Assembly (NCBI GenBank): GCA_016946835.1
Contig: JACVTC010000029.1
Coordinates: 215,001-279,000, forward strand
Direction: 5' to 3'
DNA length: 64,000 nt
DNA from: Neocallimastix lanati (nom. inval.)
Taxonomy: Eukaryota; Neocallimastigomycota; Neocallimastigomycetes; Neocallimastigales; Neocallimastigaceae
The translations under genes were made by a program, and so were the position numbers. Shown here in pieces: positions 10,101-18,476 of the stretch. Positions within the stretch are counted from its first letter, which is position 1; the number at the start of each line of letters is the position of its first letter. The notes under the pieces were generated by a model. The model had not been told where the DNA came from. It searched no databases and saw nothing but the letters and a program-made list of their open reading frames with translations.

Positions 10101-11552
10101 TGCATTTGAAATAATATTGGCGATTTTGTTTTGGTATTTGTCATAGATCGTGACATATGATTTGTTGTGATTGGTGTTAAATAAAATTTTATAATTTTGT
10201 TTAATTAAGTTTCCAATTGATATTAAATTTTTATTGATTAATGGTGAGTAATAAACATCTTCGATTGTAAATTCGTATTCATTAATGTATCCTATGAAGG
10301 TGCCTACTTTATTAATGATAATCGATTGATTATTTGCAAAAAATATTTTTTCATTGCAATATTTAATATTTGTGAGTTTATCTAGTCTGTTGGTGATGTT
10401 GATTGAAGCTCCTGAATCTAAGGTCCAACAGATTAATTCTTTATTAATAGACTTTGTTGATTTATTTTTATTATCTATTAAGTCTATAGTATTTGATTCA
10501 TTTGTGTTGTAATCTTGAGAAAAACACTCTGCATATATATCGTTATAGTTGTTTCTTTGAATGTTATCTATAACCTTTTTGTTTTTTATATTTGATTTAT
10601 TATAATTGTTTTTTCTTTTAAAATTTGTATTGCTTCGTCTTCTTAATTGGTTTCTTTTTCTTTTAAAGCAATTGTAAAAGAAATGCCCTCTTTTACCACA
10701 GTAGTTGCATTTTATATTTGGTCGTTTTGTATTTTTATTGATATTCTTGATGTATCGTTTTGATTTTTCTTGATTCTTTTTGTATGTACTCTCAGCTGAA
10801 AAAATGTTTTTATTATTGTTTTCTTTAATGTAATTTGATTCTGTTAGATTGGATAACAAGATTTGTGGTATTACATTTTTTACATAATCGGTACATTTTT
10901 CCCAATCACTGTTGTATTGAAATACATTGATGAATCGAAGGTTTTCCGGTAGCGCCCTATTCAAAATACCGACTTTTGTGCTGGTGCTTAGATCTTCATC
11001 TATTTTTTCTAATTCTTCAATAGTGTTTTGAAGATCTGCCATAAATATATTTATATCTTGTTCTTCTTCGAACTTTAACTCGTTTAGTTTTTTCTTTAGT
11101 TCTAACTTTCTAGATTCCTTTGATTTAGTAAATGATTTCTCTAAGAGTTTCCAAACTTGATGAGCTGTTTTTCCATTTCCCTTTACTATTTCTTGAGTCT
11201 TTTCTCCTAAGGTGTTAAGTATCATCCACTTTGCTGTAATATCGTTGTTAATGTCATTTTCATTAGTATTTTTAGCATATACTAATGTGTTGTCAAATTG
11301 GTCTTCCGTGTAGTTTAATATGTCCTCTTTGATGTCTTTCTTTCTTAATTTCTTAATTTTTTCTTTAGTGGCGTAAAGTACTAGATCATTTATGGTCAAT
11401 AAATAAAGGATGTTTCCTTTCCATCTCGGATAATTTTCAGTTGTTAATTCAATTACTCTATTGAAATTCTCAGAGTAATTGAAATTCACTATCTTCCTTG
11501 GATTGTCAGTAGCTTCCACGTTGATTACTTGATTAATTCTTCTTGGTGTCAT
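7110..11552 (-). CDS. Gag-Pol polyprotein of copia element 1
   Basis: 1480 codons in one frame. Gag (about 25-235) belongs to the copia-type gag family. A CCHC knuckle CNYCGKRGHFFYNC is at 282-295, followed by a basic tail. The aspartic protease has WTLDSGAS (catalytic Asp379). Integrase has an HHCC zinc site (H526, H531, C550, C553) and the D580, D642, E678 triad (D,D35E). An Asn-rich linker (about 850-960) precedes reverse transcriptase (YVDDILLAG near 1165) and RNase H (VDADYAGD near 1325), with ADGFTKYL at the C-terminus. Length and domain order are those of complete copia polyproteins with gag and pol in a single ORF. All catalytic residues I can check are present. Start chosen as the first ATG after the leader. 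It should replicate the element through virus-like particles in the cytoplasm. Confidence 0.95.
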   Translation of the reverse strand: MTPRRINQVINVEATDNPRKIVNFNYSENFNRVIELTTENYPRWKGNILYLLTINDLVLYATKEKIKKLRKKDIKEDILNYTEDQFDNTLVYAKNTNENDINNDITAKWMILNTLGEKTQEIVKGNGKTAHQVWKLLEKSFTKSKESRKLELKKKLNELKFEEEQDINIFMADLQNTIEELEKIDEDLSTSTKVGILNRALPENLRFINVFQYNSDWEKCTDYVKNVIPQILLSNLTESNYIKENNNKNIFSAESTYKKNQEKSKRYIKNINKNTKRPNIKCNYCGKRGHFFYNCFKRKRNQLRRRSNTNFKRKNNYNKSNIKNKKVIDNIQRNNYNDIYAECFSQDYNTNESNTIDLIDNKNKSTKSINKELICWTLDSGASINITNRLDKLTNIKYCNEKIFFANNQSIIINKVGTFIGYINEYEFTIEDVYYSPLINKNLISIGNLIKQNYKILFNTNHNKSYVTIYDKYQNKIANIISNANNTFNIWLSTQRIFLHDNNTRNTNDEINYINMKIPDKLNLWHRRFSHFDIKSIKNKLLKTDIKLKCPLCAQSKIKNKPYSKNINTTKHIFELLHLDLVGPLPESIHGNKYFFTILDDYSRYGWVLFLKGKDYTFPAFYKWFNNVKNLYNTRIKYLRSDNGTEFRNNNFKDFCQSYGIIQQFTVPHNPQQNGRAERFNGTLISSAKVMLNDAKLSKHFWEDAVHTSNYIHNRLPHRGINNIIPYERLNKSKVDYSNIRVFGCKVYYYIPKSFRTKFQNNASPGIFLGYSDNPRAYKILDTSNNKIILSRSVEFFESNPGDFYTTNCCTDHQNFIPNYEIWGNSSSYYYNNSYTKNPINAKPASIFIPENSINKNTVHFNKQGKDQNTNNTSTLNTTNSTNQPKVTSTIKNNNINNNQNNTINTTQSNDNNINTNHLNTNIHSETNDMNINSIISNQNNKVKGNQTPNNNNTFICNNQVLNKNLREPLDYDDIYNLEDQEEWFNSAENEFGNLRDLKVYEQVNKDEIPEEANIIKSRLIFKYKRNSKGDIVKRKTRLVAKGFTQQHGIDYKDTFAPTLKLDSIRIFTHIAARNNFQIEQIDVNAAYLNAHLKEEIYMEPPKGHPDHKKYIWKLKKAIYGLKQSGMEWNNELNGHLLNIGFKRLTCEPCIYFTTDKHNKITCLIAVYVDDILLAGNKAKVDQIKNMIKNKFKIKEIGEVNFIIGIKFVKHKNGYFLNQERYINDIIIKYGLSSATPIRNITPIENEELRKTKMNETTYRSAVGSLLYLGICTRPDILYAVSKAAQKSKEPNLEDWENLKRILKYLKGTIKYGINILRNSNVKAFVDADYAGDTKTRRSTTGFVITIGDSPTSWCSKLQHCVSTSTVEAEYYSLSECSKHCMWYINLLKELKYNISGIEVNIDNKAAIYNAKNQSINPRTKHMDIRLHYVRELVKSNKIILKYVKSQNNLADGFTKYLNGSSMDKFRNSLLTQPMDLKIY

Positions 11553-12484
11553 TTTATTCTTTATTAATAATTGAAGTAATATTAATATATCTTATATTTA
11601 ATTTTTAATATTGTTTTAAATTATTTAATATCAGAAGAGAATTTTGTGTTTTAGGATATTCTATTTTATATATATTATTTTTATTATTTTATTAATTATA
11701 TATTAAAATTATATATATTTATATTAAAAATAAATTTTGTTTATATTATATATGTCCTTTGATTCGTATATAAAAATAAAAAATATAAACCATTTAAATT
11801 CATTGGGTACTATTAATAGTAACAAATTTTGTTTTGTATATATATATATTGTTGTGAATATTGAAATTACTTTGTCTATAACTATAAATGTATTTGATTG
11901 CTTTTATTCTATATTAATTTAATTTAAGTTTTATTTATTTTTAACCCCTAGTTTTAATGACATAAATTACTATTATTTATTTCAATTATTTTCAACATAG
12001 TTAGTTGTCAATTATTTTTATTTAATAGTCAATCATTTACAACTTAACTTGTTGATATTTATTTTATTTTTAATTTTATTCAACCTAGCTAGTTGACAAT
12101 TATTTATATTTTAATATAAATTATTTACAACTTAGCTAGTTTGCATTTATTTTTTATTTTCAATAATTCTCAACTTAGATGAACTAGTTGACTATTATTT
12201 TATTTTATTTTTTATTTTATTTATTTTATTATTTTTATTTATATAATTATGTATATATATTTATATTATTTTTTTTTTTTTTTTTTTTTAAAAAATCAAA
12301 AATAACTATGGCCTATTACAATATATTCTCACCTTTGTTTTGTAATATTTGTCTATTAATATTGGTTATTACTTTTTGTTTCTATAATGAATATTATGAA
12401 AATAATAAAAATATAATTTTATTAGTTAGGATATTAATGATAAATTGATTTTATGTTTTATTTATTCCAACTTAGCTTTGTTGA
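11553..12484 (-). promoter_or_regulatory. Leader of element 1 with an array of CAAC...GTTG hairpins
   Basis: Between primer site and gag. Near the primer site is a stretch also found in the inverted copies at 13148 and 28153; it ends in an A/T homopolymer (about 12271-12290). Further in are five short inverted repeats: 11993-12007, 12040-12054 and 12081-12095 are exactly CAAC-N7-GTTG, and 12128-12143 and 12171-12190 are variants. Each is flanked by TAGTCA/AAAATAA-like sequence. No ORF is convincing. Confidence 0.6.
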
Positions 12485-12515
12485 TAGCTCAACTGAAGAG
12501 TTGAGACTCTTAATC
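12485..12515 (-). promoter_or_regulatory. Primer binding site: 5' half of tRNA-Lys(CUU)
   Basis: Read on the plus strand, GCTCAACTGAAGAG then TTGAGACTCTTAATC has the D arm and anticodon arm of a tRNA-Lys with anticodon CTT, and ends next to the LTR. On the element strand it begins GATTAAGAGTCTC at the LTR edge. It matches an internal tRNA segment ending in the anticodon arm rather than a tRNA 3' end, as in half-tRNA priming known for Drosophila copia. Confidence 0.75.
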
Positions 12516-12784
12516 TGTGAAAAACAAATTTATAAATCTAAGACAAACACTGTATTAATAAAAACAATATAACAAAGTATTTTATGTTATGAGTAATATT
12601 ATAAAATGTTTATTAATAATTTTTATTATGAGGATATATATATTTTTCTAAGAGATATTTTTACATTAAATTTATTTCATATTTTATATCTTAGTTAACA
12701 TTATTTAATTTAATTAAAGATTAATTATTGGTTGATATAAATTAATAATATAAATAAATGTATGTAACGATTTCGTCTCTAACA
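12516..12784 (-). repeat. 5' LTR of element 1
   Basis: 269 bp identical to the left LTR; carries the element's promoter by analogy with other LTR elements. Confidence 0.92.
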
Positions 12785-12907
12785 ATAATTATTTTCATAT
12801 AAATATGTTAGTTGTATTATTATTAATAATATTATTTTATATAGTAATACATTTGCAATATTTCTCTTCAACTCTAATTTTCACCCAAAGTTAGATTTGA
12901 GGGGGAA
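12785..12907 (+). mobile_element. 3' end fragment of a plus-strand copia element (hairpin and polypurine tract)
   Basis: No ORF. A 9-bp hairpin with one G-U pair (12873-12881 and 12887-12895) is followed by the purine tract GAGGGGGAA (12899-12907) that abuts the LTR at 12908. It abuts element 1's 5' LTR on the left with no shared target site. Confidence 0.6.
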
Positions 12908-13116
12908 TGTTAGAAACAAAAATATAAAGAATTATAGTTATATTAATTAAAGGAGTAATGTTATATAAATTAATATATTAGTGTAAGATATATTACCAAT
13001 AGTAACAAAAAGCCACATATTATGATTACTATAAATACCATAAAAAAGTATAAAATTATGTACATATACTATTCTTTATTCTTACATAATAAAAAAAGAG
13101 ATTTATACTTTTCACA
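12908..13116 (+). repeat. Plus-oriented LTR, family 3
   Basis: 209 bp, TGTTAGAAAC...TTTTCACA. It has a purine tract on its left and a primer site on its right, an order found where two elements share one LTR. Confidence 0.75.
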
Positions 13117-13147
13117 GATTAAGAGTCTCAACTCTTCAGTTGAGCTA
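13117..13147 (+). promoter_or_regulatory. Primer binding site, tRNA-Lys(CUU) half, plus orientation
   Basis: Begins GATTAAGAGTCTCAACTC at the LTR edge. The exact inverse lies at 12485-12515, and with flanks the two form a 43-bp inverted repeat about 600 bp apart. Confidence 0.75.
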
Positions 13148-13336
13148 TCAATAAAGGTAAGTTAAAATATATAAAATATAAAATCATTTTATCATCAATA
13201 ATCAAACTAATAAAAATATATTTTTATTACTTTTATAAAATATTAGAAACAAAACGTAATAACCAATATTGATAAGAAAATATTATAGACCAATTGTGAG
13301 AATGTTAAGGATATAAAATTTAACTTTTCACAATAA

Positions 13337-13381
<45 letters not shown>

Positions 13382-13968
13382 GTATATAATTATTATTTTT
13401 CTATCTTAATTTTTTTTTAATCTTGTTTTATTTTAATGCTATTTTTAATTATTAATTATGTCTTTCCCATTAATACAATATTTTAATTAAATAATATTTT
13501 CTTAATATTTTCAACTTAATTACTTAGTTGACTATTAAGACTTTTTTTTATTTTATAAATATGTTAGTTGACTATTAAATTGTATATTTTCAACTTAACA
13601 TATTATAACATAAATTATTATTTCATCTTATTATATAATTATTTTCAACCTAAAATGGTTGACTATTGTTTTATTATTTTTCAATTTAATCACATAACTA
13701 TCATTTATTTTTATTCATTTTACAAATAGTTATTAGTTGAATATTATTCTCATTTTATTTATTATTAAATGACAACATTATAAATTTTTATTTAAATATA
13801 TTTAAATAATTATTAATTAATTTATTTTATTGTATAATGGGAAGATTGATTGTGTTTTATTTTGTTTTGTTTTTTATATTATTATTTAATACAATATTTT
13901 ATTTAAATTTTATGCTATTCTTAATACAAAGATTTATTTATATATCTCTTTTTATTTTTATTTATTAT

Positions 13969-14000
<32 letters not shown>

Positions 14001-14325
14001 TAAAAAATATATACTTCATTTTATTTTATATTAATAATGGATTTCAAAATTTTTGAAAATTGTGAATTTTAAAAAGAACACAATTAATACTTATATTAAT
14101 ACGACAATTATATATTTCATTTGAATTTATTTATTAGATTAAGAGTTTATTTATTTTAAGAAATTTATTTTTGTTTATTTTAATAATGAATGATAATTTA
14201 TTATAATTTTAATATTATAAATTTAAAATAAAATAGAAATTAATAATATTATAAATATTATATGTAATAATAATTATTATTTTACTTAGCTTTTCGCTCA
14301 ATTTGGTGAGATTGAAAATTTTAAT
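13148..14325. mobile_element. Two copia leaders joined head to head at a 34-base T run
   Basis: 13148-13343 reads as an element leader on the plus strand and is similar to the start of element 1's leader. A pure T run spans 13344-13377. Beyond it the sequence reads as a leader on the minus strand: CAAC...GTTG hairpins at about 13508-13740, then a degraded tRNA-Lys-like primer site at 14296-14325. No coding sequence is credible; a 65-codon ORF at 13837-14034 is low-complexity. Confidence 0.55.
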
Positions 14326-14533
14326 CTTTTAAATATAAGAAATCTCTTTATTATGTTTTAAAGATGTGAGAATGGTATCAGATCTCATATTATTTTTATG
14401 ACTTTTATAGTTATTATTATATGTGGCTTATTATTATTATTGGTCACATATCTTACACAAGAATATACTAATATATATAAATTTACTCCTTAAATTATTA
14501 TAATTATAAACTTAAATATTTATATTTCTAACA
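14326..14533 (-). repeat. Minus-oriented LTR related to family 3, diverged
   Basis: Resembles the LTR at 12908-13116 in reverse: shares AAATCTCTTTATTATG, a TGTGGCTTATTATTATT-like middle and the TTTCTAACA end. Sits right of a degenerate primer site, so it is a 5' LTR remnant. Confidence 0.6.
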
Positions 14534-14730
14534 AATATTAAATTAACTTTAATATAAATTTTTATGTCCAATCTTTAAATATGGGATATAAAAATTTTGT
14601 AATAAACTTTTTTTATAAATAAATAAGGAAATATACAATACTTTAAATTAAAATAAACCTTTAAATCTGTATTAATAATATATAAAATAATTTTATTAAT
14701 AATTTTATTTATTAAAATAAATTATTCATA

Positions 14731-14850
14731 TGTTAGAAACAAAATCGTTACATACATTTATTTATATTATTAACTTATATCAACCAATAATTAATCTGTA
14801 AATTAAATAATGCTAACTAAGATATAAAAATATGAAATAAATTTAATGTA
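14731..14850 (+). repeat. Truncated LTR of the element-1 family
   Basis: TGTTAGAAACAAAATCGTTAC onward matches the first 120 bp or so of the element-1 LTR read 5' to 3' on plus. It is cut off at the target site of element 2. I do not find the remainder beyond element 2. Bases 14534-14730 hold no feature. Confidence 0.7.
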
Positions 14851-14855
14851 AAGAT

Positions 14856-15095
14856 TATTAAACACCAAAAACAAATATTGAGAAAATTAGATATATTTTT
14901 AGAATAGCATTTTATATATTATACTTAATATTTAATTTTATTTATCTTTTATTTTTTATAATTACAAAAGTGTATATATTTTTAACAAGGTTACATTTTA
15001 TTTCTTTTATAATTTTATTTAAATATAATAATATTCTGATTGGGTAAATTATATTAAGGTCATTATTAAGTATTTATTTTTTTTATATTCTAACA
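14856..15095 (-). repeat. 3' LTR of element 2
   Basis: 240 bp; minus strand starts TGTTAGAAT and ends TTTAATA rather than the common CA. The end is fixed by the AAGAT duplication. Confidence 0.88.
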
Positions 15096-15134
15096 TTCCT
15101 CCTAAAATATGACTTTCCTAAAATGTCATATTTT
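15096..15134 (-). promoter_or_regulatory. Polypurine tract and adjacent hairpin (element 2)
   Basis: Purine run AGGAGGAA abuts the LTR. A 10-bp hairpin (arms 15104-15113 AAAATATGAC and 15125-15134 GTCATATTTT) lies directly 5' of it on the element strand. Confidence 0.72.
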
Positions 15135-15148
15135 TTATTTATATTATT

Positions 15149-15715
15149 TCAAATAAAATATAAATCATCAATTTTTGTTAATAAGGAATTTCTAAATTTA
15201 TCCATTAATGTCCCATTTAAATACTTCGTAAACCCATCAGCGAGATTGTTTTCAGATTTTATATATTTAAGATAGATTTTATTTTCTTTGACTATTTCTC
15301 TTATGTAATGGACCCTAATGTCTACATGTTTAGTTTTTGGGTTGATAGTTTGATTTTTAGCATTATAAATAGCTGCTTTATTGTCAACATTTACCTCAAT
15401 ATTTTTAATATTTAAGTTCAATTCTTCGAATAAATTTAAGTACCATATACATTGTTTACCGCATTCACTAAGACTGTAATATTCGGACTCGGCTGTTGAA
15501 GTCGATATTGATTTTTGTAACTTTGAACACCAGCTTGTTGGTGCACCACCAAATGTTATTAAGAATCCTGTTGTTGAACGTCTAGTTTCCAAGTCACCTC
15601 CGTAATCCGAATCGACATATGCTCTAACATTCGGATTATTTGTAAAATTTATTCCATATTTTTTAGTTCCTTTTAAATATCTTAATATTCTCATTACGTT
15701 ATTCCAGTCTTCCAT
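15149..15715 (-). CDS. RNase H end of element 2 pol (separated by frameshift)
   Basis: 188 codons shown from an internal ATG, but the homologous frame extends upstream to about 15818 (SIIGNLLYLSICIRPDI), where it meets the end of the RT frame one shift away. Contains VDSDYGGD, STSTAESEYYSLSE and DNKAAI, the acidic active-site segments of copia RNase H, and ADGFTKYL at the end. Not an independent gene; it is the C-terminus of the broken polyprotein. Confidence 0.88.
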   Translation of the reverse strand: MEDWNNVMRILRYLKGTKKYGINFTNNPNVRAYVDSDYGGDLETRRSTTGFLITFGGAPTSWCSKLQKSISTSTAESEYYSLSECGKQCIWYLNLFEELNLNIKNIEVNVDNKAAIYNAKNQTINPKTKHVDIRVHYIREIVKENKIYLKYIKSENNLADGFTKYLNGTLMDKFRNSLLTKIDDLYFI

Positions 15716-15812
15716 ATTTGGTTCCTTTGCTCTTCTAGCTGCTTTTGATACTGAGAAGATAATGTCGGGTCTTATACATATACTGAGATATAATAAATTT
15801 CCTATTATGCTT

Positions 15813-18476
15813 CTATATTTTTATTTCATCTACTTTTACCTTCCTAAGATCTTCATTTTCAATTGGAGTCATAATTCTAAGAGGTGTACAATTTTTCATA
15901 TTAAACTTAGAAAGTAATTCATCTATATATCTGTGTTGATGTAAAAAGTAACCATTTTTATGTTTTATAAATTTTATTCCAATAATATAATCAACATTAC
16001 CTATATCTTTCATTTTGAATTTTTTCTCAATTAATAATTTTACACTTTCTATTGTTTTCTTTGATCCTGATATTAAAATATCATCCACATATATAGCTAA
16101 CATACTTAAAAGTTTTCCTTTATTAAATTTAACGTACAGACAAGGTTCACTTATAAGTCTTTTATATCCAATTTTTATTAGATAGCCGTTTAATTTATCA
16201 TTCCACTTGGCACCACTTTGTTTCAGTCCATATATTACCTTCTTCAATTTCCAAAATTTCTTATTGTAATCTTCATGTCCTTTGGGTGGTTTCATATACA
16301 AATCTTCATTTAATTCAGCATTTAAATAGGCGGCAGTTATATCTATTTGGCTTATTTCAAAATTGTTCTGAGTGGCAATTGCTGTAAAGATTCTTATTGA
16401 ATCCTGTTTTAAGGTAGGTGCAAAGGTTTCTTTATAATCTATGCCGTATTCTTGTGTAAATCCCTTTGCTACTAATCTTGGTTTTCTTTTGATTATTTCT
16501 CCATTTGAGTTTCGTTTGAATTTGAAAATCCATCTTGATGATATTAAGTTTGCGTTCTTAGGTATTTTATCAATTGTTTCATATACTTTTAGATTTCTCA
16601 TATTGTCGAGTTCATTATCGACTGATTTTAACCATTCATTTTTATCATTTAAATTAAAGATATCATCATAAATATTTGGTTCGCGTAATTCTTTTAATGA
16701 TTTTTGTTTTTTGTTATTTGAATTTAATATGAAGTTTTCATTTCTATTTCTTTTTCCTAAATGTATGGAAGATTCTATGTTAAATAATTTGTTATTCGTT
16801 AAGTTATTAATGATTCGTTGTTCATTGTTGTTATCGTTATTATTGTTTGAATTATATCTGTCTGTATTTGAATTATTATGATTGTTTTTATTACTGACAA
16901 TGATCATATTGTCGTTTTTATTAATATTATTATTTATTTTGTTATTATTGCTGTTGGTAGTGTTGTTGTTGCTGTTTGTGTTATCGTTGTTATTAATTTT
17001 ATTGTTACTTGTGTTATTGTTATTATTATTGTCGTTGTTGTCAATGTTATTATCTTGAGATTCTATATTATTATTATAATCTTTGTTTTGATTATTATTA
17101 ATATTTTTAGGGTTGTTATTATTGTTGTTTCTTCTTTTGTTATATGTTCTTTTATTTTTTATTTGAATGTTTTTACTTGGTATATTATTTTCATTTATTT
17201 GAATATTATTGTCTAATATTTGAATATTATTTGACTTATTGTTATTATATTGATAATACGAATTATTATTGTTAGTATTATTGAAATCCTTGCCGTGGTT
17301 TATATCGTACGTGTTATTATAAAAGTAGGTATTATCATTCCTCCTTATTATATTATTGGGAATAAATTTTGAGATGTCATTATCGCAATGAGATAAATGT
17401 GAATTTCCTGGTGTAAATTCAAAGAATTCAACATTTCGTGAAATTATAATTTTATTATTTGTTATATCAAGAATTTTGTATGCTGTGGGATTATCAACAT
17501 ACCCCAAGAATATGCCAGGAGATGAATTATTTTGAAATTTGGTACGGAATAGTTTTGGAACGTAATAAAAAACTTTACATTCGAAGACACGTAGGTTTGA
17601 ATAATCAACTTTGTTATTGGTTAGAAGTTCATATGGAATTTTATTATTTATCCCTTTATGAGGGATTCGATTATGAATGTAGTTGGAGGTAGAGACGGCA
17701 TCTTCCCAAAATTGTAAGCTCAGATTTGCGTCATTTAACATTGACTTTGCAGAATTGATTATAGTGCCGTTGAATCGTTCAATCCTACCATTTTGTTGTG
17801 GGTGGTAGGGAACAGTAAATTGATGTTGTATTCCAAAGTCAATGCAGAATTGTTTAAAATTTTTGTTGTTAAATTCGGTGCCATTATCTGTACGGATATA
17901 TTGAATTCTTTTGTTAAATTGAAATTTTATTTTATTAAACCAATTATGGAAGTGATAAAAAGTTTCTGATTTACTCTTCAAAAAGAGAGTCCACCCAAAT
18001 CTTGAATGGTCATCCAAAATGGTTAAGATATATTTATTGTCATAGATAGAGTTTTGTATTGGACCTATAAGATCCATATGTATGAGTTGAAATATATTTT
18101 TAGCTCTATTATGTGATGATTTGAAGGGTTTATTTTTAAGTTTAGAATAACTACAAATAGGGCACTTTGAGTTTATGTTGATTTTTAAAATTTTATTTTT
18201 GATACTATTGATATTAAAATGGGCAAAACGACGATGCCATAAATTTAGTTTATAAATTGATTTCAAATGTGTATAATTGATTTCAACCAAATTATTATTA
18301 TGTTGGTTGTTTTGAAAATTTAATGGTTGAGTTGAAATCCAAAATTTAAATGTGTTAGATTGGTTCGATTTAATTGATAATATTCTTTGATTGTGTTCGT
18401 CATAAATTAGTGCGTATGATTTATTATTAGTATTATTGAAAATTATTTTTTTATCCTTGTTGTGTAAGATTTCCAA
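15813..18476 (-). CDS. Integrase and reverse transcriptase of element 2 (frameshifted on both sides)
   Basis: 887 codons; the displayed start is a TTG, so this is not a true start but the continuation of gag-PR after a one-base shift near 18460. Integrase shows the LWHRRFAHF and KCPIC zinc motifs, HMDLIGPI, RTDNGTEF and ERFNGT (D,D,E). A long, nearly pure Asn stretch (plus 16830-17290) follows, then RT with AFAPTLK-like text reading ETFAPTLKQDSIR and YVDDILISG. The frame ends at 15813 after DLRKVKVDEIKI, where RNase H continues in another frame. Compared with element 1 the domain order is the same. The Asn tract reflects ATT/GTT slippage. Confidence 0.9.
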   Translation of the reverse strand: MEILHNKDKKIIFNNTNNKSYALIYDEHNQRILSIKSNQSNTFKFWISTQPLNFQNNQHNNNLVEINYTHLKSIYKLNLWHRRFAHFNINSIKNKILKININSKCPICSYSKLKNKPFKSSHNRAKNIFQLIHMDLIGPIQNSIYDNKYILTILDDHSRFGWTLFLKSKSETFYHFHNWFNKIKFQFNKRIQYIRTDNGTEFNNKNFKQFCIDFGIQHQFTVPYHPQQNGRIERFNGTIINSAKSMLNDANLSLQFWEDAVSTSNYIHNRIPHKGINNKIPYELLTNNKVDYSNLRVFECKVFYYVPKLFRTKFQNNSSPGIFLGYVDNPTAYKILDITNNKIIISRNVEFFEFTPGNSHLSHCDNDISKFIPNNIIRRNDNTYFYNNTYDINHGKDFNNTNNNNSYYQYNNNKSNNIQILDNNIQINENNIPSKNIQIKNKRTYNKRRNNNNNNPKNINNNQNKDYNNNIESQDNNIDNNDNNNNNNTSNNKINNNDNTNSNNNTTNSNNNKINNNINKNDNMIIVSNKNNHNNSNTDRYNSNNNNDNNNEQRIINNLTNNKLFNIESSIHLGKRNRNENFILNSNNKKQKSLKELREPNIYDDIFNLNDKNEWLKSVDNELDNMRNLKVYETIDKIPKNANLISSRWIFKFKRNSNGEIIKRKPRLVAKGFTQEYGIDYKETFAPTLKQDSIRIFTAIATQNNFEISQIDITAAYLNAELNEDLYMKPPKGHEDYNKKFWKLKKVIYGLKQSGAKWNDKLNGYLIKIGYKRLISEPCLYVKFNKGKLLSMLAIYVDDILISGSKKTIESVKLLIEKKFKMKDIGNVDYIIGIKFIKHKNGYFLHQHRYIDELLSKFNMKNCTPLRIMTPIENEDLRKVKVDEIKI

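Larger units (their letters stand above)
6773..12784 (-). mobile_element. Element 1: full-length Ty1/copia retrotransposon with identical LTRs
   Basis: 6,012 bp on the minus strand: 5' LTR (12516-12784), primer site, hairpin-bearing leader, one gag-pol ORF, hairpin plus polypurine tract, 3' LTR (6773-7041). The LTRs look identical along 269 bp and the ORF is unbroken, so insertion is recent and the copy may be active. The order PR-IN-RT-RNaseH marks it as Ty1/copia. The outer flanks do not match (AAATT before, ATAAT after), so I see no target duplication; this suggests recombination or nesting into older elements at the right side. Confidence 0.92.

Noticed and set aside
12485-12520. tRNA gene fragment (CTT anticodon arm)
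   Set aside because: Only the D arm and anticodon arm are present and the copy abuts an LTR, in five places; these are primer sites, not tRNA genes.
16878-17216. 112-codon Ile/Val-rich plus-strand ORF resembling a membrane protein
   Set aside because: It is the antisense of the Asn-rich linker of element 2 (AAT/AAC read backwards gives ATT/GTT).
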